The notes below the pieces were generated by a model. The model was not told the DNA's origin. It made no database searches and saw only the letters and a list, made by a program, of their open reading frames with translations. The translations under genes and the position numbers were made by a program. This document shows, one piece after another, positions 43,962 through 52,918 of a DNA stretch of 64,000 bases (its first letter is position 1; every line of letters starts with the position of its first letter). The stretch comes from Streptomyces cinerochromogenes. Its GTDB lineage: Bacteria; Actinomycetota; Actinomycetes; Streptomycetales; Streptomycetaceae. Location of the stretch: NCBI RefSeq assembly GCF_014648635.1, contig NZ_BMRM01000018.1, forward strand, positions 62,001 to 126,000. The letters are read 5' to 3'.

Positions 43962-46802
43962 TTGAGTTACCTTCAGTTCCCGCGCCTGCACTTCTCAGGA
44001 AGGTTCGTTTTCGACCCTTCCACCGTCAACAACGACCCGGAGCACTTCGACAACGACACGTTCCAACCTCGTTTTCACAGACGCAGCCGGTTCACAGAAG
44101 ACGGCTGGTGGAATCCGTGGGGAAGCGCCTCGTTCCGTCTGCTCGACTGCGTGGTGACCAGCGTCGTGGGGGCGGATGGCCGCCTGGTGACGTCCGGTGG
44201 GATCGAGCCCGTCGTCGGCGGCTCCCTGGTGGACGACGGCGATCGCGTCAGCGCAAAGATCCAGGACCTGGACCCGGTGCAGCAGGGCGCTTCCCAGATC
44301 TGGGGTCTGCGCCTTCGGCTGTCCGACAGCGAGCAGCGACAGGTGCTGTACGGGGACTTCCGCCACGCCTCGTTCGTCGACCTGTGGGGGCGCTGCCGCC
44401 GGGCCACAGGCCTGGACAAGTATTCGGCCGTCTACCAGTCCGTCATCAGGTTCAGTCCTGACGAGACGGACACGGGGTCGTCGCCGTTCCTGAAGGAACT
44501 GGTGGAGAGCACGGCCGATGACGAGTTGTCCATCAAGTTCATGCTCGACGGCTACGAAGCCGACTGGGACTCACCGCGGTTCGGCACGGGCCGCATCGTG
44601 GGCTCCATCGGGCCGACCGCGTCCGGAGAGCCCCGGCACTTCACCGCGGCGCGCCGACTGCGCCGCCCCGCCGAGGGGGGACCCCTCATGGACGCGCCGT
44701 GCCGCATCGACGGGCAGGACCGGCTGCACATCGATCTGGGGAACAGTGTCCCCACCAGTGCCCCCGGCGGCCCTCCCCTCGACAGCATCGGCCTCATTCA
44801 GGTGGTGGCGCTGCCGAAGGGCGCCGGCGAGCCGGAGGTGCTGGCTCAGCTTGGCCCCCTCGACGCCGGGTTCCTCACCGAGCGCGCGGGCATCGCCACC
44901 ATTCAACTCGGGCAGGACAGGGCGGCGTTCTCGAACCGCCGGCTCGCCCTGAGGACTCTCGACGGCACCGTGCTGCTGGAGGAGAACAGCGACGCCAGCT
45001 TCGCCCGCGCCGACGACTCCGTCTTCCACGTCTATCCGCCGGTGCGGGCAGGGGAGGGCCCGACCACCACCATCCACGCCACCCGGTTCGGTGAGCCGGC
45101 CGACAATGTCAAGATCGTTTTTGACAACGCCGCCATGGAGGACGCCAAGCGGCATTCCGACGACAACTCACTGGTCGCACCGCCGATCCCGATGAGCGAG
45201 CGAGGCGGGCTCCAGCCGATCCAGCCCGTAACCACCGATCGGCGGGGGCAAGCCACGGTCCGACTGGCGGCGACCGATCCGGGCAACCCGCGTGGTTACA
45301 TCGACGGACAGGTCTACAACGTCGACTACGGCCCGGAGTACTCGAGCAGCGGCGGGACCGGGATGCAGAAGGAAGGCCAGCTCAACGTGCTGGTCTGGGA
45401 GGAGTACAAGGAGCCGGCCGACATCGCCTGGATCCCCGACGTCAAGCCGATCCTCCAACAGTACGCCAACCTGTACCCGGTGATGCGGGAGGTACTCGAC
45501 CTGGCGAACTACCACGACGTCGTCAAGTACAAGCGCCGCCTGCAGCACGTCCTCACCGAGCCCGTGGATTCACCGAGCCACATGCCGGTCACCCGCGACC
45601 TGTCGCCGGGGAAGCGGGATGCGATCGTGGGGTGGCTGCGCCAAGAGCGGCCTCCCTTCCTGGCGCTCCGGAACGTCGATGACCTACGCCACGCACTCCA
45701 GCTCGCCCTCGAGCTCGAACACTCCACCATTCCGCCGTACCTGTACGCGCTGTTCTCCCTCAAGCCCGGCCGCAACCACGAGGTGGCCGAGATCATCCGG
45801 AGCGTGGTGATGCAGGAGATGCTGCACATCACCCTGGTGGCCAACATCCTGACCGCGTTGGACGGGAAGCCTCGGATCGGTCGGCCGGGATTCGTGCCGA
45901 CGTACCCGAACCACTTGCCCGCCGGGGTACTGCCCGACCTCGTCGTCTCGCTGCGCCGGTGCTCGATCGAGCAGATCCGCGACGTGTTCATGGGGATCGA
46001 GAGGCCCGAGCGGCCTCTCACGAAAGCGAGGACGCCGTATCCAGAGCCAGTCGTCCCCGAGCGGATCGAGCTCAACGAGCGGGGCGAGGTCACCTCCTAC
46101 CACTACGAATCGCCCCAGAACAACACTGTCAAGATGGCCCAGGCCATCTCGGCAGAGGATCTGGACACCCATCTGTTCTCGCCGCTGAGGACTTTCTTCC
46201 AGGAGGCGGAGTTCGAGGAGTTCACCATCGGGTGGCTCTACACGCAGATTGCCAGGAAGATCAGCGAAATGGGGGACGGCATCTTCACCGGAAGGGACAG
46301 GCCCCAGGTGCTGAACTGGCCCGGCGGGGCGCCGGGGAACCTCCACAGGGTGTACGACGTTGCCACCGCCCACTCTGCGATCTACGAGATCATCTATCAG
46401 GGTGAAGGCACCATCGGCCACCCTGAGTACCAGGGGCAGCCCTCCCACTACTACCGGTTCCAGCAGGTCGTCAGAGGCAGACGCCTGATCCAGAAGGATG
46501 GCGCATGGGTGTTCGAGGGTGAGGAGATCCCTTTCGACCCGGACGGCGTGTACCCGGTGATGGACGACCCCGATACGTCCGCGATTCCGCTGGACTCCCC
46601 CGGCCGGCTCCCGTCCGAGCAGTGCGACCGGACGTACGGTGATCTCCTCAGGGCCCTGAACCGGGTCTTCAACGGGCACCCCGAGCACCTACAGGAGGCA
46701 GTCTCGCTGATGTACTCCGTCGAGGTCCGCGCCAAGGAGCTGTTCCGGCACCCGTCCGCTCCCGGCGCCGATACCGTCCTGGGACCGAGCTTCCAGGTCT
46801 GA
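43962..46802 (+). CDS. VioB/RebD-like protein with ferritin-like C-terminal domain
   Basis: A protein of 946 residues. TTG at 43962 is preferred (GGAG 6 bases upstream, then SYLQFPRLHFSGRF, the usual start of this family); GTG 43932 and ATG 43863 are in-frame alternatives. The long N-terminal beta-rich part resembles VioB/RebD (iminophenylpyruvate dimer synthase and chromopyrrolate synthase, about 1000 aa). The ferritin-like domain (about 560-700) has ALELEHSTIPPYLYALF (Glu584, Glu586) and VVMQEMLHITLVANILTAL (Glu619, His622), the EExxH pattern binding iron. VioB and RebD couple two imines from aromatic amino acids. Divergent from the LodA-like gene, convergent with the ebo operon. Confidence 0.85.
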   Translation: MSYLQFPRLHFSGRFVFDPSTVNNDPEHFDNDTFQPRFHRRSRFTEDGWWNPWGSASFRLLDCVVTSVVGADGRLVTSGGIEPVVGGSLVDDGDRVSAKIQDLDPVQQGASQIWGLRLRLSDSEQRQVLYGDFRHASFVDLWGRCRRATGLDKYSAVYQSVIRFSPDETDTGSSPFLKELVESTADDELSIKFMLDGYEADWDSPRFGTGRIVGSIGPTASGEPRHFTAARRLRRPAEGGPLMDAPCRIDGQDRLHIDLGNSVPTSAPGGPPLDSIGLIQVVALPKGAGEPEVLAQLGPLDAGFLTERAGIATIQLGQDRAAFSNRRLALRTLDGTVLLEENSDASFARADDSVFHVYPPVRAGEGPTTTIHATRFGEPADNVKIVFDNAAMEDAKRHSDDNSLVAPPIPMSERGGLQPIQPVTTDRRGQATVRLAATDPGNPRGYIDGQVYNVDYGPEYSSSGGTGMQKEGQLNVLVWEEYKEPADIAWIPDVKPILQQYANLYPVMREVLDLANYHDVVKYKRRLQHVLTEPVDSPSHMPVTRDLSPGKRDAIVGWLRQERPPFLALRNVDDLRHALQLALELEHSTIPPYLYALFSLKPGRNHEVAEIIRSVVMQEMLHITLVANILTALDGKPRIGRPGFVPTYPNHLPAGVLPDLVVSLRRCSIEQIRDVFMGIERPERPLTKARTPYPEPVVPERIELNERGEVTSYHYESPQNNTVKMAQAISAEDLDTHLFSPLRTFFQEAEFEEFTIGWLYTQIARKISEMGDGIFTGRDRPQVLNWPGGAPGNLHRVYDVATAHSAIYEIIYQGEGTIGHPEYQGQPSHYYRFQQVVRGRRLIQKDGAWVFEGEEIPFDPDGVYPVMDDPDTSAIPLDSPGRLPSEQCDRTYGDLLRALNRVFNGHPEHLQEAVSLMYSVEVRAKELFRHPSAPGADTVLGPSFQV

Positions 46803-47100
46803 CGCGACGCCAAGCGCCGACTCCTCCACGATCGCCACTCGCGCGGTTGCGTCCAGGGCCCGGCCGGATGATTACCCGGCCAGGCCCGGAATCCTGGTCG
46901 GTACCACGGTCAGCAGGAGAATGGCGAGGCCGACCATGACGCAACGAACAGCGGCATGCGCCGGGCGGCCTTGTCCGAGCAGTCCTCGACCACTGCGGTG
47001 GCCCCGCCGGCCAGGTATTTCGTGCGAGGTCCGCCGCGGGTAGTCCTGCGGGCCCGCCCGCCGTCCCGGCAACGGGCTCCCGGTGCGGGCCGGGCACGCG

Positions 47101-48489
47101 CTAGCCGAGGCCCGCCAGCCGCAGGAGCAGCGGCTTCACTTCGGTGGCCTGGACCCGACCGCAGACGGCCCCGGGAGCTGAGCACACGATGACCGGCCCG
47201 TCGCCGGGGTCTTCAGGCAGGCGGCCGTGGCTGCCGCGGACAGGCGAGGGGTCGAGTGGTACGACCGCCATGTGGTACCGCATGCCGAGTCTCTTGCGGG
47301 CGAGCGCCCACACCGCCCTGGCCCGCACCCACGGATCGAGGGGGTCCAAGAACAGCTCGGCGGGGTCGTAGCCGGGCTTGCGGTGGATCTCCACCGTCCG
47401 GGCGAAGTCCGGGGCGGCCGCGTCGTCCAGCCAGTAGTAGTACGTGAACCAGGCGCCGGGCTCGGCCACGGCAACCAGGTCACCCGAGCGCGGGTGGTCC
47501 AGTCCGTGGTCTTTCTTGCCCCGGTCGTCGAGAAGGAGGTCCACGCCCTCGAGGGCGAGGAGCGCCCCGCGGGTAGCCTCCAAGTCCTCCGGTCGGCGCA
47601 CATAGACGTGCGCTACCTGGTGGTCGGCCACCGCAAAGGCGCGTGAGGCCGCGGGGTCGAGATACTCCATGCCGTCCTGGGTGTGCACCTCGAGCAGTCC
47701 GGCGCGGCGCAGGGCCCGGTTGATGTCGACCGGGCGGCTCACACGGGTGATGCCGTACTCGGACAGGACGACGACGGTGCGGCCCTCGGCCTCGGCGTCG
47801 TCGACGAGGGGGGCGATCACGGAGTCGAGTTCCTCTGCGGCTCGCTCGGAGCGCGGGTCGTCCGGGCCATACCGCTGCAGGTCGTAGTCGAGGTGCGGCA
47901 AGTAGGACAGAACGAGGTCCGGAGCGCTGGCGCGCATGATGCGGCGGGTGGCCTCGGCGATCCAGCGGCTCGAGTCGATGCCCGCGCCCGGTCCCCAGAA
48001 GCGGAGCAAGGGGAAGGTGCCGAGCGTCCGGGTGAGCTCGTCGCGGAGCCGGGGCGGACGGGTGTAGCAGTCGGGCTCCTTGCGGCCGTCGGCTCGGTAG
48101 ACGGGGCGGGGGGTGACGGTGATGTCGGTCCCTGCGCCCATCGCGTACCACCAGCAGACGTTGGCGACGGTGTAACCGGGGTGAGCGCGCCGGGCCGCAT
48201 CCCACAGTTTGTCGCCGCGGACCAGTCCGTTGTGCTGGCGCCACAGGAGCACCTCGCCGAGTTCGCGGAAGTACCAGCCGTTGCCCACGGCGCCGTGCTC
48301 CGCCGGGAGCGTGCCGGTGAGGAAGGTGGACTGGGCCGCACAGGTCACGGCGGGCAGCACCGTCCCCAGGTGCGCCCATGAACCGGACCGGGCCAGCGTG
48401 GCGAGGCGGGGCATGCGGTCGAGGAGGCGCGGGGTCAGGGCCGCGACGTCGAGGACGAGGAGGGGCCGTGGCGGGCGGTGACGTGTCAT
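47101..48489 (-). CDS. eboF: EboF, type I phosphodiesterase/nucleotide pyrophosphatase family
   Basis: A protein of 462 residues, last gene of the ebo operon. Metal ligand Asp14 (LVLDVAALTP), probable nucleophile Thr49 (PAVTCAAQSTFLTGTLPAEHG), then LPHLDYDLQRYG (Asp/His ligands) and LSEYGITRVSRPVDIN. This is the alkaline phosphatase superfamily (NPP type), without signal peptide. In ebo clusters the EboF protein accompanies EboA-E and is thought to process the trafficked metabolite. ATG at 48489 overlaps the EboE stop (ATGA) and has AAGGAG 5 bases upstream. Confidence 0.9.
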   Translation of the reverse strand: MTRHRPPRPLLVLDVAALTPRLLDRMPRLATLARSGSWAHLGTVLPAVTCAAQSTFLTGTLPAEHGAVGNGWYFRELGEVLLWRQHNGLVRGDKLWDAARRAHPGYTVANVCWWYAMGAGTDITVTPRPVYRADGRKEPDCYTRPPRLRDELTRTLGTFPLLRFWGPGAGIDSSRWIAEATRRIMRASAPDLVLSYLPHLDYDLQRYGPDDPRSERAAEELDSVIAPLVDDAEAEGRTVVVLSEYGITRVSRPVDINRALRRAGLLEVHTQDGMEYLDPAASRAFAVADHQVAHVYVRRPEDLEATRGALLALEGVDLLLDDRGKKDHGLDHPRSGDLVAVAEPGAWFTYYYWLDDAAAPDFARTVEIHRKPGYDPAELFLDPLDPWVRARAVWALARKRLGMRYHMAVVPLDPSPVRGSHGRLPEDPGDGPVIVCSAPGAVCGRVQATEVKPLLLRLAGLG

Positions 48490-49655
48490 GGCAGCTCCTT
48501 GAGACCCAGATCGACCAGGAGGTCGCGGGCGAAGGCCAGTTCGGAGGCGATGCCTTCGGCGAGCTGGCCGGAGCCGCCGGGGCGCAGCTCCGAGGGGAGG
48601 GCCTGCCAGGTGTAGGTCTCGACTTCTAGGTGGCGGCTCAGCGGCGCCGGGCCGCCGATGAGGTGTTCGAGGGTGCCCCGGAGAACGGTGGTGGTGGAGG
48701 TGAGCGGAGGGGAGGGCGGCGCGTGCAGGGGAACGTGGAAGTGCGCGCGCCACGGCGACTCGTCCGGCAGGACACCGCCGGCCAGCGCCTCCGCGAGGTC
48801 GTCGGTGCCCATCAGGCCGGCGGCGGTCCGGGTGCGGGTCTGGTGCAGGAAACGGGGCTCGGCGAATGCCGAGAGGGCCTCGCGTACTTCGGGCAGACAG
48901 GGGTTCTCGGCGTGCAGGGCGGCAGAGAGCTGGACCTTGGGTACGGGGATCCGGGCGGCCCGAAGGGCGTCGAGCGCGGTGCGCGGGTCCTCGAAGCAGG
49001 TGGCGAGGTGGCAGGTGTCCAGGCAGACGCCGATACGGTCGCCGGGGACGGCGGTGAGCTGCGCGACGGCGTCGGCGGTGGTCTCGATCACGCAGCCGGG
49101 CTCCGGCTCCAGGCCCACGCGCACGCGGCGGCCGGTCTCCTCCTCCAGGGTGGCGAGCCGTTCCGCGAGCGCGGCCAGGGCGGCACGGGCGGCTCGCGCC
49201 CGGGCCGCGTCGAAGGGGGTTCGCCAGGCGATGGGGAGAGTCGAGACGGTGCCCTCCGCGGCGTCGTCCGGCATCAGTGTGGTGAGGAGCCTGGCCAGGT
49301 CGGCGGTGTGGGCCAGACGCTTGGGTTCGGTCCAGTCGGGCTGGTATACGCGGTACTTGACCTCGGCGGCGCCGAATCCTTCATAGGGGAAGCCGTTGAG
49401 GGTGACGACCTCGAGGCCGCGCCGGTCGAGTTCGGAGCGCAGCCGGAGCAGGGCGGCGGGGTCCATGGTCAGGGTGCGGACTGCCTCCCTGGCCAGCCAC
49501 AGGCCGATGCCGAGCCGGTCCCGCCCGAGCAGCCGTCGCACCGGCTCGCAGTGGTCGCGGAGCTGGGCGAGCACCCCGTCGAGGGTCTCGGCCGGGTGGA
49601 CGTTCGTGCAGTAAGCGAGGTGGACCACGTCGCCGTTGGGGTGGCGGAACCGCAT
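48486..49655 (-). CDS. eboE: EboE, metabolite traffic protein (TIM-barrel)
   Basis: A protein of 389 residues of the xylose-isomerase-like TIM-barrel family. The N-terminus HLAYCTNVHPAETLDGVLAQ is the EboE hallmark, with LNGFPYEGFGAAEVKYRVYQPDW near 100. Possible metal-site residues are in GLEPEPGCVIE, CLDTCHLATCFE, KVQLSAALHAEN and the C-terminal barrel strands. ATG at 49655 has GGGGAG 8 bases upstream and lies 5 bp after EboB. The name refers to a role in ebo-dependent precursor trafficking shown in cyanobacteria; the biochemical reaction is not established. Confidence 0.92.
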   Translation of the reverse strand: MRFRHPNGDVVHLAYCTNVHPAETLDGVLAQLRDHCEPVRRLLGRDRLGIGLWLAREAVRTLTMDPAALLRLRSELDRRGLEVVTLNGFPYEGFGAAEVKYRVYQPDWTEPKRLAHTADLARLLTTLMPDDAAEGTVSTLPIAWRTPFDAARARAARAALAALAERLATLEEETGRRVRVGLEPEPGCVIETTADAVAQLTAVPGDRIGVCLDTCHLATCFEDPRTALDALRAARIPVPKVQLSAALHAENPCLPEVREALSAFAEPRFLHQTRTRTAAGLMGTDDLAEALAGGVLPDESPWRAHFHVPLHAPPSPPLTSTTTVLRGTLEHLIGGPAPLSRHLEVETYTWQALPSELRPGGSGQLAEGIASELAFARDLLVDLGLKELP

Positions 49656-49660
49656 GGGGT

Positions 49661-50509
49661 CTACTCCCCGCCGCGCAGGATGGTGTTGCCCTCGTAGGGG
49701 GCGTCCGGTCTGCCGCGGTCGAGGTTCAGTCGTCCACTCAGTCCGTAAAAAGCCACGGGGTTGTGCCACAGCACCTGGTCGGCCTCGTCCTCGCTGAACC
49801 CGGCCCTCAGCATGGCATCGCCGACCCTGCGGGTCGTGAGAGGGTCGCTTCTGCCCCAGTCTGCGGCGGAGTTGACCACGACGCGTTCGGTCCCGAAGTC
49901 CTTGAGGACGGCGACCGTGCGGTCCACGTCCATCTTGGTGTCCGGGTAGACGGAGAAGCCGAGCCAGGCGCCGCTGTCCTTGGCCTCCTTGGCCGTGGTC
50001 TCGTTGAGGTGGTCGAGCAGCACCCGCTCCGGAGGTAGGGCCGACTCGCGCACGATGTCGACGGTGCGGCGGAGGCCGTTGAGCTTGTCCCGGTGCGGGG
50101 TGTGGACGAGGGCGGGAAGCCCGTGGTCGTGGGCGAGCTGGAGCTGGGCGGCGAACGCGGCGTCCTCGGCGGGGGTCAGGGAGTCGTAGCCGATCTCGCC
50201 GACGGCGACGACGTGGTCCTTGACGAGGTAGTGCGGCAGTTCGTCGATGACGGGCACGCACCGTGGGTCGTTGGCCTCCTTGGGGTTGAGGGCGAGCGCG
50301 CAGTGGTGGGCGATGCCGTACTGGGCGGCGCGGTAGGGCTCCCAGCCGAGCAGGGAGTCGAAGTAGTCGAGGAAGCTGGCGGGAGAGGTGCGCGGCTGGC
50401 CCAGCCAGAACGAGGGCTCGACGACGGCCCGCACGCCCGCCGCGCGCATGGCCTCATAGTCGTCCGTGGTGCGGGAGGTCATATGGATGTGGGGGTCGAA
50501 GATGCGCAT
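49661..50509 (-). CDS. eboB: EboB, TatD-like metal-dependent hydrolase
   Basis: A protein of 282 residues. Metal site His7 and His9 (DPHIHM), Glu in GEIGYD, His in VHTPHRDK and LDHLNE, and Asp in SAADWGRSDP, the complete TatD set. ATG at 50509 overlaps the EboA stop by one base (TGATG) and follows GAGGAG. Role within the ebo set unknown; TatD proteins are nucleases or small amidohydrolases elsewhere. Confidence 0.92.
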   Translation of the reverse strand: MRIFDPHIHMTSRTTDDYEAMRAAGVRAVVEPSFWLGQPRTSPASFLDYFDSLLGWEPYRAAQYGIAHHCALALNPKEANDPRCVPVIDELPHYLVKDHVVAVGEIGYDSLTPAEDAAFAAQLQLAHDHGLPALVHTPHRDKLNGLRRTVDIVRESALPPERVLLDHLNETTAKEAKDSGAWLGFSVYPDTKMDVDRTVAVLKDFGTERVVVNSAADWGRSDPLTTRRVGDAMLRAGFSEDEADQVLWHNPVAFYGLSGRLNLDRGRPDAPYEGNTILRGGE

Positions 50510-51162
50510 CAGGGCTCCTCTGCCTCGGCGGTCAGGGCCTGGACGAGATACAGGTCGACAGGTACGGGGCGGCCGGCGGCTGTGCATTCGCCCGTGTGGT
50601 CGGTGAGCATGCGGGCGAGTTCGGCGTCGCCGCGGGCCCGCCTGGCCAGGCCGGCGACCGCGGCCGCGGGGACCCCGGTGCACAGGCATTTGAGGACCGC
50701 GTGCCGCCAGGCGTGCTGGGCGAGGTGTTCGGCGGCGTACGAGCCGACGGCAGCGGCGATCAGGCGGGTGTCGCTGGTCCGCAGCGCGTCCTCCACGAGC
50801 GGCAGCCCTTCCTCGGGGGCGAGCTCCAAGCCGGGCAGGGCGAGCAGCACGGCGCGGCGTTCGTCGGCGGTGCCCCGGCGGTAGAGCCGCGCCGCGGTGG
50901 CGGCGTCGGCGCCTGCGGTGTGCAGCAGCAGGACGCGCGCCGCGTCGGCGGCGGTCTCGGAACCGCAGCGGCGGCCGGCCTCGGCGAAGCGCAACTCCCA
51001 GGCCGGCAGGCCCCGCCGGTGTCCGGCCGGGGCCGTGGCTTCGGCCGCCTCGGCAAGGGCCGCGTCGAGCCAGGCCTGGACGGCGGGCGTCAGCCGCTCG
51101 TCGATGGCTGTGAACGGCTTGTCCGCTGCCGCGTTCGTGGCGGCCGGTGGGGTGGTCACCAT
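50509..51162 (-). CDS. eboA: EboA-domain protein (HEAT-like helical)
   Basis: A protein of 217 residues, almost all helical. VQAWLDAALAEAA near the N-terminus, then repeated amphipathic helices (YRRGTADERRAVLLALPGLE; LIAAAVGSYAAEHLAQHAWR; HAVLKCLCTGVPAAAVAGL), ending ALTAEAEEP. This EAHLAxYxWxHxVLKCLFxGxP pattern marks the EboA family, which diagnoses an ebo cluster. ATG at 51162 has GGAGG 3 bases upstream and overlaps the isomerase stop by 7 bases. Confidence 0.9.
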   Translation of the reverse strand: MVTTPPAATNAAADKPFTAIDERLTPAVQAWLDAALAEAAEATAPAGHRRGLPAWELRFAEAGRRCGSETAADAARVLLLHTAGADAATAARLYRRGTADERRAVLLALPGLELAPEEGLPLVEDALRTSDTRLIAAAVGSYAAEHLAQHAWRHAVLKCLCTGVPAAAVAGLARRARGDAELARMLTDHTGECTAAGRPVPVDLYLVQALTAEAEEP

Positions 51163-51998
51163 GTGCCTCCGTTCCGCAGGAAGCGCAGGGAGCGCTGGGC
51201 GAGGTCCGGGCCCATATGCGAATGCCGGGGCAGTTCAACGACTGTCAAGCCCCGGTAGCCCGTGGCGCTCAGGGCGTCCAGGACGGGCGGGAAGTCGATT
51301 TCGCCTTCACCGAAGGGCAGGTGCTCGTGGACCGCTCGGCGCATGTCCTCGATCTGCACGTGTCGCAGCCAGGGTGCGGCGGCCCGCACGCAGTCGGCGG
51401 GTGGCTCGGGCTCGAGGCACTGGCAGTGCCCGATGTCCAGGGTGAGGCCGAGGACACCCGGGTCGCCGAGATCCGCGCGCAGGCGGTGGAAGTCGGCGAG
51501 GGTGCCGAGGAGGTGGCCGGGCTCGGGCTCGACGGCGAGGGGCACCCCTTCGCGTTCCGCCGCGGCGAGTACCGGTTCGAGCGCTTGGCCGAGCCGCTTC
51601 CACGAGGTGCCGTCATCCGCTCCGTCCGGCACGGTGCCGCTGAAGCAGTGCACGGCGTGCGCCCCGAGTTCGGCGGCGATGTGCACGGCGGTCACCAGCA
51701 ACCGGACCCTGGTGGCGCGCGCTTCGGGGTCGGGGTCGATCAGGGACGGTCCGTGCTTGCGGCGAGGGTCGAGGATGTAGCGTGCGCCGGTCTCGACAGT
51801 CACGCCGAGGCCGAGCCGCGCGAGGCGCCGCGCCACCTGCCGGGCGCGGGCGGGCGCATCGGGGCCTGCCGGGTCGAGGTGCATGTGGTCGAGGGTCAGC
51901 CCAACCCCGTCGTAGCCCAGGTCGGCGAGGAGTCCGAGGGCGTCGTTGAGCCTGAGGTCGGTCAGACCGTTGGTGCCGTAGCCGAATCGCAGGCTCAT
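51156..51998 (-). CDS. Sugar phosphate isomerase/epimerase (xylose-isomerase-like TIM barrel)
   Basis: A protein of 280 residues. FGYGTNGLTDLRLNDALGLL at the start, metal ligand candidates Glu in PLAVEPEPGHLLG, Asp and His in LTLDIGHCQCLE, and His in LRHVQIED. It belongs to the AP-endonuclease family 2 barrel; substrates are typically sugar phosphates or inosose-type ketones, which fits the neighbouring inositol synthase. ATG at 51998 overlaps the prenyltransferase stop (ATGA). Confidence 0.88.
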   Translation of the reverse strand: MSLRFGYGTNGLTDLRLNDALGLLADLGYDGVGLTLDHMHLDPAGPDAPARARQVARRLARLGLGVTVETGARYILDPRRKHGPSLIDPDPEARATRVRLLVTAVHIAAELGAHAVHCFSGTVPDGADDGTSWKRLGQALEPVLAAAEREGVPLAVEPEPGHLLGTLADFHRLRADLGDPGVLGLTLDIGHCQCLEPEPPADCVRAAAPWLRHVQIEDMRRAVHEHLPFGEGEIDFPPVLDALSATGYRGLTVVELPRHSHMGPDLAQRSLRFLRNGGTW

Positions 51999-52918
51999 GT
52001 CGGACTGACCCTCCGTGAGAGCCTCCGCGCGGCTGGCGCCAGGGCGATGATGGCCGCTGCTGCACCGACCGACCCGTCCCGCGCGGTCAGTGCAGCCTGC
52101 AGCGGGATCATCGCCCGGATACCGCCACCGACGGCCCGCTGGGTGAGGGCGGGCGAGGGGTCGAGTGCTGCACGGATCAACGGCCCCGCGGCCGTGACCG
52201 CATACCCGGCCGCGAGCCCGGCGCGGGCCGGGCCCCCGGGGGAACGGCTCCGACGCTGCCCGAGCCCGCGCCCACGGCTCGTCGCGATCCCCACCGCTGC
52301 CGTCGTGCCGAGCGCGGCGAGGGGGGCGGTCACCGAGCCGCCCAGCGTCTCGTGGCGGGAGACCATCGTGACGGCGAAGGTGTGCGCTCCCAGGGCGGCT
52401 GCCGGGCCCAGCGCCGCCCGAGTCCCCGAGCGGCACGTGGCCGCGGCGCCCAGGAGCAGGTCCAGGCAGCGGGCCGCCGCCATGACTGCCGGGCCCGCCT
52501 TGGTCCGCTTCAGGCCCAGGTCATACGCCCACGCCGTGGCCGCAAGGACCGTCGCGGCCCGCGCGGCTTCGCGGCCCGCGTGGCCAGCCAGCACCAGGCC
52601 GGCCGTTGTCAGGCCCGCCGAGGCCGCGAGCGCGGTGCCCGGCCTGATCCGCCCGGAGGGGATCGGCCGGTGCGGCCGGCAGGCCGCGTCGTGGTTCCGG
52701 TCCGCCCAGTCGTTGAGGACCATCCCTGCCCCGTACAGGCACAGTGAGGCACCCATCGCGAGCCCGGTGCTGCGGGTCGGCCGCTCCCCGGTGGCCGCCG
52801 CCCCGGCGAGCGCGTCACCCGGCACCGTGAGCAGGGCGGAGACTCTCAGGAGTTCTGCCCAGGCACGCAGCCGGCCCCCCGACCGCGCTGCGGTTCCCCG
52901 GCCGTCGGCCGGCATCAC
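51995..52918 (-). CDS. eboC: EboC, UbiA-family prenyltransferase (SCO3242 type)
   Basis: An integral membrane protein of 307 residues. First Asp-rich motif NDWADRNHDAACRPHRPIPSG near 68-88, the usual NDxxDxxxD pattern binding the prenyl diphosphate through magnesium; second region YDLGLKRTKAGPAVMAAARC. Multiple hydrophobic helices follow. It would transfer an isoprenoid chain to a polar acceptor within the membrane. GTG 52918 overlaps the synthase stop (GTGA); an ATG three bases later would overlap as TGATG. Both have GGAG upstream. Confidence 0.9.
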   Translation of the reverse strand: MMPADGRGTAARSGGRLRAWAELLRVSALLTVPGDALAGAAATGERPTRSTGLAMGASLCLYGAGMVLNDWADRNHDAACRPHRPIPSGRIRPGTALAASAGLTTAGLVLAGHAGREAARAATVLAATAWAYDLGLKRTKAGPAVMAAARCLDLLLGAAATCRSGTRAALGPAAALGAHTFAVTMVSRHETLGGSVTAPLAALGTTAAVGIATSRGRGLGQRRSRSPGGPARAGLAAGYAVTAAGPLIRAALDPSPALTQRAVGGGIRAMIPLQAALTARDGSVGAAAAIIALAPAARRLSRRVSPT

